Positions 24,687 through 37,709 are shown, numbered from the stretch's first letter. The stretch: 64,000 nucleotides of DNA from Sepiola atlantica (GCA_963556195.1 CAUVYP010000587.1:806001-870000), one strand, 5' to 3'. Program-made: numbers and translations. Notes: generated from the letters alone by a model not told the origin.

Positions 24687-26733
24687 TTAGCGCGTTTTAA
24701 AGTTGATATCGCTTTTGTTTATAACTTCCACATTTATTCGAATTGTGCAACGAAACTTTGTAGACAACCGCGGTGACACATTTTCTACTGAAGTACCAAG
24801 TTTCAGCAGTGCAGCTCTTGTACTGGTGGAGATATGTCGATACAAACTGAATACGCAAAACATCAACAAAATTTAGCGCGTTTTAAAGTTGATATCGCTT
24901 TTGTTTATAACTTCCACATTTATTCGAATTGTGCCACGAAACTTGGCAGACAGTCGGTGATAGGCCTTTTCTACTGAAGTACCAAGCTTCAGAAGTGCAG
25001 CTCTTGTACTGCCGGAGATATGTCGATACAAACTGAATACGCAAAACATCAACAAAATTTAGCGCGTTTTAAAGTTGATATCGCTTTTGTTGATAACTTC
25101 CATATTTATTCCAATTGTGCAACAAAACTTTGCGGACAGTCGCGGATAGGCCTTTTCTACTGAAGTACCAAGCTTCAGAAGTGCAGCTCTTGTACTGGTG
25201 GAGATATGTCGATACAAACTGAATACGCAAAACATCAACAAAATTTAGCGCGTTTTAAAGTTGATATCGCTTTTGTTTATAACTTCCACATTTATTCGAA
25301 TTGTGCCACGAAACTTGGCAGACAGTCGCGGATATGCCTTTTCTACTGAAGTACCAAGCTTAAGAAGTGCAGCTCTTGTACTGCCGGAGATATGTCGATA
25401 CAAACTGAATACGCAAAACATCAACAAAATTTAGCGCGTTTTAAAGTTGATATCGCTTTTGTTGATAACTTCCACATTTATTCGAATTGTGCAACAAAAC
25501 TTTGCGGACAGTCGCGGATAGGCCTTTTCTACTGAAGTACCAAGCTTCAGAAGTGCAGCTCTTGTACTGCCGGAGATATGTCGATACAAACTGAATACGC
25601 AAAACATCAACAAAATTTAGCGCGTTTTAAAGTTGATATCGCTTTTGTTTATAACTTCCACATTTATTCGAATTGTGCTACGAAACTTGGCAGACAGTCG
25701 CGGATAGGCCTTTTCTTACTGAAGTACCAAGTTTCAGAAGTGCAGCTCTTGTACTGCCGGAGATATGTCGATACAAACTTAATACGCAAAACATCAACAA
25801 AATTTAGCGTATTTTAAAGTTGATACCGCTTTTGTTGATAACTTCCACATTTATTCGAATTCTGCAACGAAACTTTGCAGACAGTCGCGGATAGGCCTTT
25901 TCTACTGAAGTACCAAGTTTCAGAAGTGCAGCTCTTGTACTGCCGGAGGTATGTCGATACAAACTGAATACGCAAAACATCAACAAAATTTAGCGCGTTT
26001 TAAAGTTGATATCGCTTTTGTTTATAACTTCCACATTTATTCGAATTGTGCAAAGATACTTTGTAGACAACCGCGCTGACACATTTTCTACTGAAGTACC
26101 AAGTTTCAAGAATGCAGCTAGTGTACTGCCGGAGATATGTCGATACAAACTTAATACGCAAAACATCAACAAAATCTAGCGCGTTTTAAAGTTGATATCG
26201 CTTTTGTTTATAACTTCCACATTTATTCGAATTGTGCAACGAAACTTTGCAGACAACCGCGGAGACACATTTTCTACTGAAGTACCAAGTTTCCGAAGTG
26301 CAGCTTTTGTACTGCCGGAGATATGTCGATACAAACTGAATACGCAAAACATCAACAAAATTTAGCGCGTTTTAAAGTTGATATCGCTTTTGTTTATAAC
26401 TTCCACATTTATTCGAATTGTGCAACGAAACTTTGCAGACAACCGCGGAGACACATTTTCTACTGAAGTACCAAGTTTCAGAATTACAGCTCTTGCACTG
26501 CCGGAGATATGTCGATACAAACTGAATACGCAAAACATCAACAAAATTTAGCGCGTTTTAAAGTTGATATCGCTTTTGTTTATAACTTCCACATTTATTC
26601 GAATTGTGCCACGAAACTTGGCAGACAGTCGCGGAGAGGCCTTTTCTACTACAGTACCAAGTTTCAGAAGTGCAGCTCTTGTCTTGCCGGAGATATGTCG
26701 ATACAAACTGAATACGCAAAACATCAACAAAAT
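24687..26733. repeat. Expanded HOR unit, 11-mer T-C-H-C-H-I-P-F-G-V-B (2,047 bp)
   Basis: Relative to the canonical 9-mer an extra C-H pair is present (C at 24873 and 25245, H at 25059 and 25431). One H has catatttattcc, the other does not. The I monomer at 25617 is 187 bp because of an added t in cttttcttactg. Confidence 0.88.
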
Positions 26734-28407
26734 TTAGCGCGTTTTAAAGTTGATATCGCTTTTGTTTATAACTTCCACATTTATTCGAATTGTGCAACGA
26801 AACTTTGTAGACAACCGCGGTGACACATTTTCTACTGAAGTACCAAGTTTCAGCAGTGCAGCTCTTGTACTGGTGGAGATATGTCGATACAAACTGAATA
26901 CGCAAAACATCAACAAAATTTAGCGCGTTTTAAAGTTGATATCGCTTTTGTTTATAACTTCCACATTTATTCGAATTGTGCCACGAAACTTGGCAGACAG
27001 TCGCGGATAGGCCTTTTCTACTGAAGTACCAAGCTTCAGAAGTGTAGCTCTTGTACTGCCGGAGATATGTCGATACAAACTGAATACGCAAAACATCAAC
27101 AAAATTTAGCGCGTTTTAAAGTTGATATCGCTTTTGTTGATAACTTCCACATTTATTCGAATTGTGCAACAAAACTTTGCGGACAGTCGCGGATAGGCCT
27201 TTTCTACTGAAGTACCAAGCTTCAGAAGTGCAGCTCTTGTACTGCCGGAGATATGTCAATACAAACTGAATACGCAAAACATCAACAAAATTTAGCGCGT
27301 TTTAAAGTTGATATCGCTTTTGTTTATAACTTCCACATTTATTCGAATTGTGCTACGAAACTTGGCAGACAGTCGCGGATAGGCCTTTTCTACTGAAGTA
27401 CCAAGTTTCAGAAGTGCAGCTCTTGTACTGCCGGAGATATGTCGATACAAACTGAATACGCAAAACATCAACAAAATTTAGCGTATTTTAAAGTTGATAC
27501 CGCTTTTGTTGATAACTTCCACATTTATTCGAATTGTGCAACAAAACTTTGCAGACAGTCGCGGATAGGCCTTTTCTACTGAAGTACCAAGTTTCAGAAG
27601 TGCAGCTCTTGTACTGCCGGAGGTATGTCGATACAAACTGAATACGCAAAACATCAACAAAATTTAGCGCGTTTTAAAGTTGATATCGCTTTTGTTTATA
27701 ACTTCCACATTTATTCGAATTGTGCAAAGATACTTTGTAGACAACCGCGCTGACACATTTTCTACTGAAGTACCAAGTTTCAAGAATGCAGCTAGTGTAC
27801 TGCCGGAGATATGTCGATACAAACTTAATACGCAAAACATCAACAAAATTTAGCGCGTTTTAAAGTTGATATCGCTTTTGTTTATAACTTCCACATTTAT
27901 TCGAATTGTGCAACGAAACTTTGCAGACAACCGCGGAGACACATTTTCTACTGAAGTACCAAGTTTCAGAAGTGCAGCTCTTGTACTGCCGGAGATATGT
28001 CGATACAAACTGAATACGCAAAACATCAACAAAATTTAGCGCGTTTTAAAGTTGATATCGCTTTTGTTTATAACTTCCACATTTATTCGAATTGTGCAAC
28101 GAAACTTTGCAGACAACCGCGGAGACACATTTTCTACTGAAGTACCAAGTTTCAGAAGTACAGCTCTTGCACTGCCGGAGATATGTCGATACAAACTGAA
28201 TACGCAAAACATCAACAAAATTTAGCGCGTTTTAAAGTTGATATCGCTTTTGTTTATAACTTCCACATTTATTCGAATTGTGCAACGAAACTTTGCAGAC
28301 AGTCGCGGAGAGGCCTTTTCTACTACAGTACCAAGTTTCAGAAGTGCAGCTCTTGTCTTGCCGGAGATATGTCGATACAAACTGAATACGCAAAACATCA
28401 ACAAAAT
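26734..28407. repeat. Canonical 9-mer HOR, T-C-H-I-P-F-G-V-B (1,674 bp)
   Basis: The monomers start at 26734 (T), 26920 (C, AAGCTT), 27106 (H, tttgcggacag), 27292 (I, gctacg), 27478 (P, gcgtatttt head and ggaggtatg tail), 27664 (F, caaagatac), 27850 (G position, but with ctcttgtactg), 28036 (V) and 28222 (B, ctacagtacc and cttgtcttgcc). This exact 1,674-bp unit is the reference for the zone. Confidence 0.92.
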
Positions 28408-29523
28408 TTAGCGCGTTTTAAAGTTGATATCGCTTTTGTTTATAACTTCCACATTTATTCGAATTGTGCAACGAAACTTTGGAGACAACCGCGGCGACAC
28501 ATTTTCTACTGACCTACCAAGTTTCAGAAGTGCAGCTCTTGTACTGGTGGAGATATGTCGATACAAACTGAATACGCAAAACATCAACAAAATTTAGCGC
28601 GTTTTAAAGTTGATATCGCTTTTGTTTATAACTTCCACATTTATTCGAATTGTGCAACGAAACTTTGCAGACAACCGCGGAGACACATTTACTACTGAAG
28701 TACCAAGTTTCAGAAGTACAGCTCTTGCACTGCCGGAGATATGTCGATACAAACTGAATACGCAAAACATCAACAAAATTTAGCGCGTTTTAAAGTTGAT
28801 ATCGCTTTTGTTTATAACTTCCACATTTATTCGAATTGTGCCACGAAACTTTGCAGACAGTCGCGGATACCCCTTTTCTACTGAAGTACCAAGTTTCAGC
28901 AGTGCAGCTCTTGTACTGCCGGAGATATGTCGATACAAACTGAATACGCAAATCATCAACAAAATTAAGGTCGTTTTAAAGTTGATATCGCTTTTGTTTA
29001 TAACGTCCACATTTATTCGAATTGTGCAACGAAACTTTGCAGACAGTCGCGAAGAGGCCTTTTCTACTACAGTACCAAGTTTCAGAAGTGCAGCTCTTGT
29101 CTTGCCGGAGATATGTCGATACAAACTGAATACGCAAAACATCAACAAAATTTAGCGCGTTTTAAAGTTGATATCGCTTTTGTTTATAACTTCCACATTT
29201 ATTCGAATTGTGCAACGAAACTTTGTAGACAACCGCGGTGACACATTTTCTACTGAAGTACCAAGTTTCAGCAGTGCAGCTCTTGTACTGGTGGAGATAT
29301 GTCGATACAAACTGAATACGCAAAACATCAACAAAATTTAGCGCGTTTTAAAGTTGATATCGCTTTTGTTTATAACTTCCACATTTATTCGAATTGTGCA
29401 ACGAAACTTTGCAGACAGTCGCGGAGAGGCCTTTTCTACTACAGTACCAAGTTTCAGAAGTGCAGCTCTTGTCTTGCCGGAGATATGTCGATACAAACTG
29501 AATACGAAAAACATCAACAAAAT
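28408..29523. repeat. Six-monomer module T-V-D-B-T-B, copy 2
   Basis: It repeats 23571-24686 at an offset of 4,837 bp (26 monomers plus one base). Differences are few, such as ggagacaacc here against ggagtcaacc there in the T monomer. The D to B junction near 28966 again has aattaaggtcg. Confidence 0.88.
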
Positions 29524-31197
29524 TTAGCGCGTTTTAAAGTTGATATCGCTTTTGTTTATAACTTCCACATTTATTCGAATTGTGCAACGAAACTTTGTAG
29601 ACAACCGCGGTGACACATTTTCTACTGAAGTACCAAGTTTCAGCAGTGCAGCTCTTGTACTGGTGGAGATATGTCGATACAAACTGAATACGCAAAACAT
29701 CAACAAAATTTAGCGCGTTTTAAAGTTGATATCGCTTTTGTTTATAACTTCCACATTTATTCGAATTGTGCCACGAAACTTGGCAGACAGTCGCGGATAG
29801 GCCTTTTCTACTGAAGTACCAAGCTTCACAAGTGCAGCTCTTGTACTGCCGGAGATATGTCGATACAAACTGAATACGCAAAACATCAACAAAATTTAGC
29901 GCGTTTTAAAGTTGATATCGCTTTTGTTGATAACTTCCATATTTATTCCAATTGTGCAACAAAACTTTGCGGACAGTCGCGGATAGGCCTTTTCTACTGA
30001 AGTACCAAGCTTCAGAAGTGCAGCTCTTGTACTGCCGGAGATATGTCGATACAAACTGAATACGCAAAACATCAACAAAATTTAGCGCGTTTTAAAGTTG
30101 ATATCGCTTTTGTTTATAACTTCCACATTTATTCGAATTGTGCTACGAAACTTGGCAGACAGTCGCCGATAGGCCTTTTCTACTGAAGTACCAAGTTTCA
30201 GAAGTGCAGCTCTTGTACTGCCGAGAATATGTCGATACAAACTGAATACGCAAAACATCAACAAAATTTAGCGTATTTTAAAGTTGATACCGCTTTTGTT
30301 GATAACTTCCACATTTATTCGAATTGTGCAACGAAACTTTGCAGACAGTCGCGGATAGGCCTTTTCTACTGAAGTACCAAGTTTCAGAAGTGCAGCTCTT
30401 GTACTGCCGGAGGTATGTCGATACAAACTGAATACGCAAAACATCAACAAAATTTAGCGCGTTTTAAAGTTGATATCGCTTTTGTTTATAACTTCCACAT
30501 TTATTCGAATTGTGCAAAGATACTTTGTAGACAACCGCGCTGACACATTTTCTACTAAAGTACCAAGTTTCAAGAATGCAGCTAGTGTACTGCCGGAGAT
30601 ATGTCGATACAAACTTAATACGCAAAACATCAACAAAATTTAGCGCGTTTTAAAGTTGATATCGCTTTTGTTTATAACTTCCACATTTATTCGAATTGTG
30701 CAACGAAACTTTGCAGACAACCGCGGAGACACATTTTCTACTGAAGTACCAAGTTTCAGAAGTGCAGCTTTTGTACTGCCGGAGATATGTCGATACAAAC
30801 TGAATACGCAAAACATCAACAAAATTTAGCGCGTTTTAAAGTTGATATCGCTTTTGTTTATAACTTCCACATTTATTCGAATTGTGCAACGAAACTTTGC
30901 AGACAACCGCGGAGACACATTTTCTACTGAAGTACCAAGTTTCAGAAGTACAGCTCTTGCACTGCCGGAGATATGTCGATACAAACTGAATACGCAAAAC
31001 ATCAACAAAATTTAGCGCGTTTTAAAGTTGATATCGCTTTTGTTTATAACTTCCACATTTATTCGAATTGTGCAACGAAACTTTGCAGACAGTCGCGGAG
31101 AGGCCTTTTCTACTACAGTACCAAGTTTCAGAAGTGCAGCTCTTGTCTTGCCGGAGATATGTCGATACAAACTGAATACGCAAAACATCAACAAAAT
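29524..31197. repeat. 9-mer HOR T-C-H-I-P-F-G-V-B
   Basis: The starts are 29524, 29710, 29896, 30082, 30268, 30454, 30640, 30826 and 31012, a complete unit of 1,674 bp. H carries catatttattcc (subtype a). The I monomer has gtcgccgatagg and a gccgagaatatg change. Confidence 0.92.
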
Positions 31198-31755
31198 TTA
31201 GCGCGTTTTAAAGTTGATATCGCTTTTGTTTATAACTTCCACATTTATTCGAATTGTGCAACGAAACTTTGCAGACAGTCGCGGATAGGCCTTTTCTACT
31301 GAAGTACCAAGTTTCAGAAGTGCAGCTCTTGTACTGCCGGAGGTATGTCGATACAAACTGAATACGCAAAACATCAACAAAATTAAGCGCGTTTTAAAGT
31401 TGATATCGCTTTTGTTTATAACTTCAACATTTATTCGAATTGTGCCACGAAACTTTGCAGACAGTCGCGGATACCCCTTTTCTACTGAAGTACCAAGTTT
31501 CAGAAGTGCAGCTCTTGTACTGCCGGAGATATGTCGATACAAACTGAATACGCAAATCATCAACAAAATTAAGGTCGTTTTAAAGTTGATATCGCTTTTG
31601 TTTATAACTTCCACATTTATTCGAATTGTGCAACGAAACTTTGCAGACAGTCGCGAAGAGGCCTTTTCTACTACAGTACCAAGTTTCAGAAGTGCAGCTC
31701 TTGTCTTGCCGGAGATATGTCGATACAAACTGAATACGCAAAACATCAACAAAAT
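31198..31755. repeat. Optional P-D-B module (558 bp)
   Basis: P-like (31198, ggaggtatg tail but gcgcg head), D (31384, taagcgcg head, aaatcatc tail) and B (31570, taaggtcg head) lie between two complete 9-mers. Because both internal junctions have taag and not ttag, the reverse-strand frame runs open across all three monomers (31198-31752, 184 codons). The same module follows the 9-mer at 33804. Confidence 0.88.
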
Positions 31756-33431
31756 TTAGCGCGTTTTAAAGTTGATATCGCTTTTGTTTATAACTTCCAC
31801 ATTTATTCGAATTGTGCAACGAAACTTTGTAGACAACCGCGGTGACACATTTTCTACTGAAGTACCAAGTTTCAGCAGTGCAGCTCTTGTACTGGTGGAG
31901 ATATGTCGATACAAACTGAATACGCAAAACATCAACAAAATTTAGCGCGTTTTAAAGTTGATATCGCTTTTGTTTATAACTTCCACATTTATTCGAATTG
32001 TGCCACGAAACTTGGCAGACAGTCGCGGATAGGCCTTTTCTACTGAAGTACGAAGCTTCAGAAGTGCAGCTCTTGTACTGCCGGAGATATGTCGATACAA
32101 ACTGAATACGCAAAACATCAACAAAATTTAGCGCGTTTTAAAGTTGATACCGCTTTTGTTGATAACTTCCATATTTATTCCAATTGTGCAACAAAACTTT
32201 GCGGACAGTCGCGGATAGGCCTTTTCTACTGAAGTACCAAGCTTCAGAAGTGCAGCTCTTGTACTGCCGGAGATATGTCGATACAAACTGAATACGCAAA
32301 ACATCAACAAAATTTAGCGCGTTTTAAAGTTGATATCGCTTTTGTTTATAACTTCCACATTTATTCGAATTGTGCTACGAAACTTTGCAGACAGTCACGG
32401 ATAGGCCTTTTCTACTGAAGTACCAAGTTTCAGAAGTGCAGCTCTTGTACTGCCGGAGATATGTCGATACAAACTGAATACGCAAAACATCAACAAAATT
32501 TAGCGTATTTTAAAGTTGATACCGCTTTTGTTGATAACTTCCACATTTATTCGAATTGTGCAACGAAACTTTGCAGACAGTCGCGGATAGGCCTTTTCTA
32601 CTGAAGTACCAAGTTTCAGAAGTGCAGCTCTTGTACTGCCGGAGGTATGTCGATACAAACTGAATACGCAAAACATCAACAAAATTTAGCGCGTTTTAAA
32701 GTTGATATCGCTTTTGTTTTTAACTTCCACATTTATTCGAATTGTGCAAAGATACTTTGTAGACAACCGCGCTGACACATTTTCTACTGAAGTACCAAGT
32801 TTCAAGAATGCAGCTAGTGTACTGCCGGAGATATGTCGATACAAACTTAATACGCAAAACATCAACAAAATTTAGCGCGTTTTAAAGTTGATATCGCTTT
32901 TGTTTATAACTTCCACATTTATTCGAATTGTGCAACGAAACTTTGCAGACAACCGCGGAGACACATTTTCTACTGAAGTACCAAGTTTCAGAAGTGCAGC
33001 TTTTGTACTGCCGGAGATATGTCGATACAAACTGAATACGCAAAACATCAACAAAATTTAGCGCGTTTTAAAGTTGATATCGCTTTTGTTTATAACTTCC
33101 ACATTTATTCGAATTGTGCAACGAAACTTTGCAGACAACCGCGGAGACACATTTTCTACTGAAGTACCAAGTTTCAGAAGTACAGCTCTTGCACTGCCGG
33201 AGATATGTCGATACAAACTGAATACGCAAAACATCAACAAAATTTAGCGCGTTTTAAAAAGTTGATATCGCTTTTGTTTATAACTTCCACATTTATTCGA
33301 ATTGTGCAACGAAACTTTGCAGACAGTCGCGGAGAGGCCTTTTCTACTACAATACCAAGTTTCAGAAGTGCAGCTCTTGTCTTGCCGGAGATATGTCGAT
33401 ACAAACTGAATACGCAAAACATCAACAAAAT
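31756..33431. repeat. 9-mer HOR T-C-H-I-P-F-G-V-B (1,676 bp)
   Basis: All nine types are in order from 31756. The unit is two bases long because the B monomer (33244) starts gttttaaaaagttg, giving 188 bp. H is subtype a (catatttattcc), with gataccgc in its head. Confidence 0.91.
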
Positions 33432-33803
33432 TTAGCGCGTTTTAAAGTTGATATCGCTTTTGTTTATAACTTCCACATTTATTCGAATTGTGCAACGATA
33501 CTTTGTAGACAACCGCGGTGACACATTTTCTACTGAAGTACCAAGTTTAAGCAGTGCAGCTCTTGTACTGGTGGAGATATGTCGATACAAACTGAATACG
33601 CAAAACATCAACAAAATTTAGCGCGTTTTAAAGTTGATATCGCTTTTGTTTATAACTTCCACATTTATTCGAATTGTGCGACGAAACTTGGCAGACAGTC
33701 GCGGATAGGCCTTTTCTACTTAAGTACCAAGCTTCAGAAGTGCAGCTCTTGTACTGCCGGAGATATGTCGATACAAACTGAATACGCAAAACATCAACAA
33801 AAT
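33432..33803. repeat. Incomplete unit T-C
   Basis: T (33432, with acgatactttg as in subtype b units) and C (33618, gcgacg, ctacttaag, AAGCTT) begin a 9-mer that is not completed; the next monomer is an H/T chimera that restarts the unit. Confidence 0.85.
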
Positions 33804-33989
33804 TTAGCGCGTTTTAAAGTTGATATCGCTTTTGTTGATAACTTCCACATTTATTCGAATTGTGCAAAGAAACTTTGTAGACAACCGCGGTGACACATTT
33901 TCTACTGAAGTACCAAGTTTCAGCAGTGCAGCTCTTGTACTGGTGGAGATATGTCGATACAAACTGAATACGCAAAACATCAACAAAAT
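33804..33989. repeat. Chimeric monomer: H head, T tail
   Basis: The head has gttgataac, otherwise seen in H and P monomers, while the rest is T (tttgtagac, aaccgcggtgac, cagcagtgcag, tggtggag). It follows T-C where H is expected and precedes C-H-I as T should, so it fits a crossover between H of one unit and T of the next. The gcaaagaaac at the switch matches neither parent exactly. Confidence 0.7.
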
Positions 33990-35477
33990 TTAGCGCGTTT
34001 TAAAGTTGATATCGCTTTTGTTTATAACTTCCACATTTATTCGAATTGTGCCACGAAACTTGGCAGACAGTCGCGGATAGGCCTTTTCTACTGAAGTACC
34101 AAGCTTCAGAAGTGCAGCTCTTGTACTGCCGGAGATATGTCGATACAAACTGAATACGCAAAACATCAACAAAATTTAGCGCGTTTTAAAGTTGATATCG
34201 CTTTTGTTGATAACTTCCATATTTATTCCAATTGTGCAACAAAACTTTGCGGACAGTCGCGGATAGGCCTTTTCTACTGAAGTACCAAGCTTCAGAAGTG
34301 CAGCTCTTGTACTGCCGGAGATATGTCGATACAAACTGAATACGCAAAACATCAACAAAATTTAGCGCGTTTTAAAGTTGATATCGCTTTTGTTTATAAC
34401 TTCCACATTTATTCGAATTGTGCTACGAAACTTGGCAGACAGTCGCCGATAGGCCTTTTCTACTGAAGTACCAAGTTTCAGAAGTGCAGCTCTTGTACTG
34501 CCGGAGATATGTCGATACAAACTGAATACGCAAAACATCAACAAAATTTAGCGTATTTTAAAGTTGATACCGCTTTTGTTGATAACTTCCACATTTATTC
34601 GAATTGTGCAACGAAACTTTGCAGACAGTCGCGGATAGGCGTTTTCTACTGAAGTACCAAGTTTCAGAAGTGCAGCTCTTGTACTGCCGGAGGTATGTCG
34701 ATACAAACTGAATACGCAAAACATCAACAAAATTTAGCGCGTTTTAAAGTTGATATCGCTTTTGTTTATAACTTCCACATTTATTCGAATTGTGCAAAGA
34801 TACTTTGTAGACAACCGCGCTGACACATTTTCTACTGAAGTACCAAGTTTCAAGAATGCAGCTAGTGTACTGCCGGAGATATGTCGATACAAACTTAATA
34901 CGCAAAACATCAACAAAATTTAGCGCGTTTTAAAGTTTATATCGCTTTTGTTTATAACTTCCACATTTATTCGAATTGTGCAACGAAACTTTGCAGACAA
35001 CCGCGGAGACACATTTTCTACTGAAGTACCAAGTTTCAGAAGTGCAGCTTTTGTACTGCCGGAGATATGTCGATACAAACTGAATACGCAAAACATCAAC
35101 AAAATTTAGCGCGTTTTAAAGTTGATATCGCTTTTGTTTATAACTTCCACATTTATTCGAATTGTGCAACGAAACTTTGCAGACAACCGCGGAGACACAT
35201 TTTCTACTGAAGTACCAAGTTTCAGAAGTACAGCTCTTGCACTGCCGGAGATATGTCGATACAAACTGAATACGCAAAACATCAACAAAATTTAGCGCGT
35301 TTTAAAGTTGATATCGCTTTTGTTTATAACTTCCACATTTATTCGAATTGTGCAACGAAACTTTGCAGACAGTCGCGAAGAGGCCTTATCTACTACAGTA
35401 CCAAGTTTCAGAAGTGCAGCTCTTGTCTTGCCGGAGATATGTCGATACAAACTGAATACGCAAAACATCAACAAAAT
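33804..35477. repeat. 9-mer HOR T-C-H-I-P-F-G-V-B, first monomer chimeric
   Basis: The starts are 33804 (H/T), 33990, 34176, 34362, 34548, 34734, 34920, 35106 and 35292, 1,674 bp in all. H has catatttattcc. Confidence 0.9.
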
Positions 35478-36035
35478 TTAGCGCGTTTTAAAGTTGATAT
35501 CGCTTTTGTTTATAACTTCCACATTTATTCGAATTGTGCAACGAAACTTTGCAGACAGTCGCGGATAGGCCTTTTCTACTGAAGTACCAAGTTTCAGAAG
35601 TGCAGCTCTTGTACTGCCGGAGGTATGTCGATACAAACTGAATACGCAAAACATCAACAAAATTTAGCGCGTTTTAAAGTTGATATCGCTTTTGTTTATA
35701 ACTTCCACATTTATTCGAATTGTGCCACGAAACTTTGCAGACAGTCGCGGATACCCCTTTTCTACTGAAGTACCAAGTTTCAGAAGTGCAGCTCTTGTAC
35801 TGCCGGAGATATGTCGATACAAACTGAATACGCAAATCATCAACAAAATTAAGGTCGTTTTAAAGTTGATATCGCTTTTGTTTATAACTTCCACATTTAT
35901 TCGAATTGTGCAACGAAACTTTGCAGACAGTCGCGAAGAGGCCTTTTCTACTACAGTACCAAGTTTCAGAAGTGCAGCTCTTGTCTTGCCGGAGATATGT
36001 CGATACAAACTGAATACGCAAAACATCAACAAAAT
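35478..36035. repeat. Optional P-D-B module (558 bp)
   Basis: P (35478, ggaggtatg tail), D (35664, gcggatacccc, tail aaatcatcaac) and B (35850, head taaggtcg) repeat the module of 31198-31755. It is the intact counterpart of the shortened module at 37524-37895. Confidence 0.9.
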
Positions 36036-37523
36036 TTAGCGCGTTTTAAAGTTGATATCGCTTTTGTTTATAACTTCCACATTTATTCGAATTGTGCAAC
36101 GAAACTTTGTAGACAACCGCGGTGACACATTTTCTACTGAAGTACCAAGTTTCAGCAGTGCAGCTCTTGTACTGGTGGAGATATGTCGATACAAACTGAA
36201 TACGCAAAACATCAACAAAATTTAGCGCGTTTTAAAGTTGATATCGCTTTTGTTTATAACTTCCACATTTATTCGAATTGTGCCACGAAACTTGGCAGAC
36301 AGTCGCGGATAGGCCTTTTCTACTGAAGTACCAAGCTTCAGAAGTGCAGCTCTTGTACTGCCGGAGATATGTCGATACAAACTGAATACGCAAAACATCA
36401 ACAAAATTTAGCGCGTTTTAAAGTTGATACCGTTTTTGTTGATAACTTCCATATTTATTCCAATTGTGCAACTAAACTTTGCGGACAGTCGCGGATAGGC
36501 CTTTTCTACTGAAGTACCAAGCTTCAGAAGTGCAGCTCTTGTACTGCCGGAGATATGTCGATACAAACTGAATACGCAAAACATCAACAAAATTTAGCGC
36601 GATTTAAAGTTGATATCGCTTTTGTTTATAACTTCCACATTTATTCGAATTGTGCTACGAAACTTGGCAGACAGTCGCGGATAGGCGTTTTCTACTGAAG
36701 TACCAAGTTTCAGAAGTGCAGCTCTTGTACTGCCGAAGATATGTCGATACAAACTGAATACGCAAAACATCAACAAAATTTAGCGTATTTTAAAGTTGAT
36801 ACCGCTTTTGTTGATAACTTCCACATTTATTCGAATTGTGCAACGAAACTTTGCAGACAGTCGCGGATAGGCGTTTTCTACTGAAGTACCAAGTTTCAGA
36901 AGTGCAGCTCTTGTACTGCCGGAGGTATGTCGATACAAACTGAATACGCAAAACATCAACAAAATTTAGCGCGTTTTAAAGTTGATATCGCTTTTGTTTA
37001 TAACTTCCACATTTATTCGAATTGTGCAAAGATACTTTGTAGACAACCGCGCTGACACATTTTCTACTGAAGTACCAAGTTTCAAGAATGCAGCTAGTGT
37101 ACTGCCGGAGATATGTCGATACAAACTTAATACGCAAAACATCAACAAAATTTAGCGCGTTTTAAAGTTGATATCGCTTTTGTTTATAACTTCCACATTT
37201 ATTCGAATTGTGCAACGAAACTTTGCAGACAACCGCGGAGACACATTTTCTACTGAAGTACCAAGTTTCAGAAGTACAGCTCTTGCACTGCTGGAGATAT
37301 GTCGATACAAACTGAATACGCAAAACATCAACAAAATTTAGCGCGTTTTAAAGTTGATATCGCTTTTGTTTATAACTTCCACATTTATTCGAATTGTGCA
37401 ACGAAACTTTGCAGACAGTCGCGGAGAGGCCTTTTCTGCTACAGTACCAAGTTTCAGAAGTGCAGCTCTTGTCTTGCCGGAGATATGTCGATACAAACTG
37501 AATACGCAAAACATCAACAAAAT
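36036..37523. repeat. 8-mer HOR lacking G: T-C-H-I-P-F-V-B (1,488 bp)
   Basis: Starts are 36036, 36222, 36408, 36594, 36780, 36966, 37152 and 37338. F passes directly to V, so one monomer (186 bp) is missing. G and V differ only near the end of the variable part, so a G/V crossover would leave a monomer that looks like V. Confidence 0.88.
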
Positions 37524-37709
37524 TTAGCGCGTTTTAAAGTTGATATCGCTTTTGTTTATAACTTCCACATTTATTCGAATTGTGCAACGAAACTTTGCAG
37601 ACAGTCGCGGATAGGCCTTTTCTACTGAAGTACCAAGTTTCAGAAGTGCAGCTCTTGTACTGCCGGAGATATGTCGATACAAACTGAATACGCAAATCAT
37701 CAACAAAAT
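37524..37709. repeat. Chimeric monomer: P head, D tail
   Basis: The front half is P-like (gcaacg, gcggatagg). The end has ggagatatg, aaatcatcaac and the taagg junction of D, not the ggaggtatg of P. It replaces the P and D monomers of the intact module at 35478-35849, with B following in both. The switch lies between monomer positions of about 92 and 146. Confidence 0.88.

Noticed and set aside
28796..29155. Forward-strand frames of 104-119 codons spanning two monomers, found many times
   Set aside because: These are satellite read-through frames in different phases and overlap reverse-strand frames over the same bases. No signal, domain or codon bias suggests translation.
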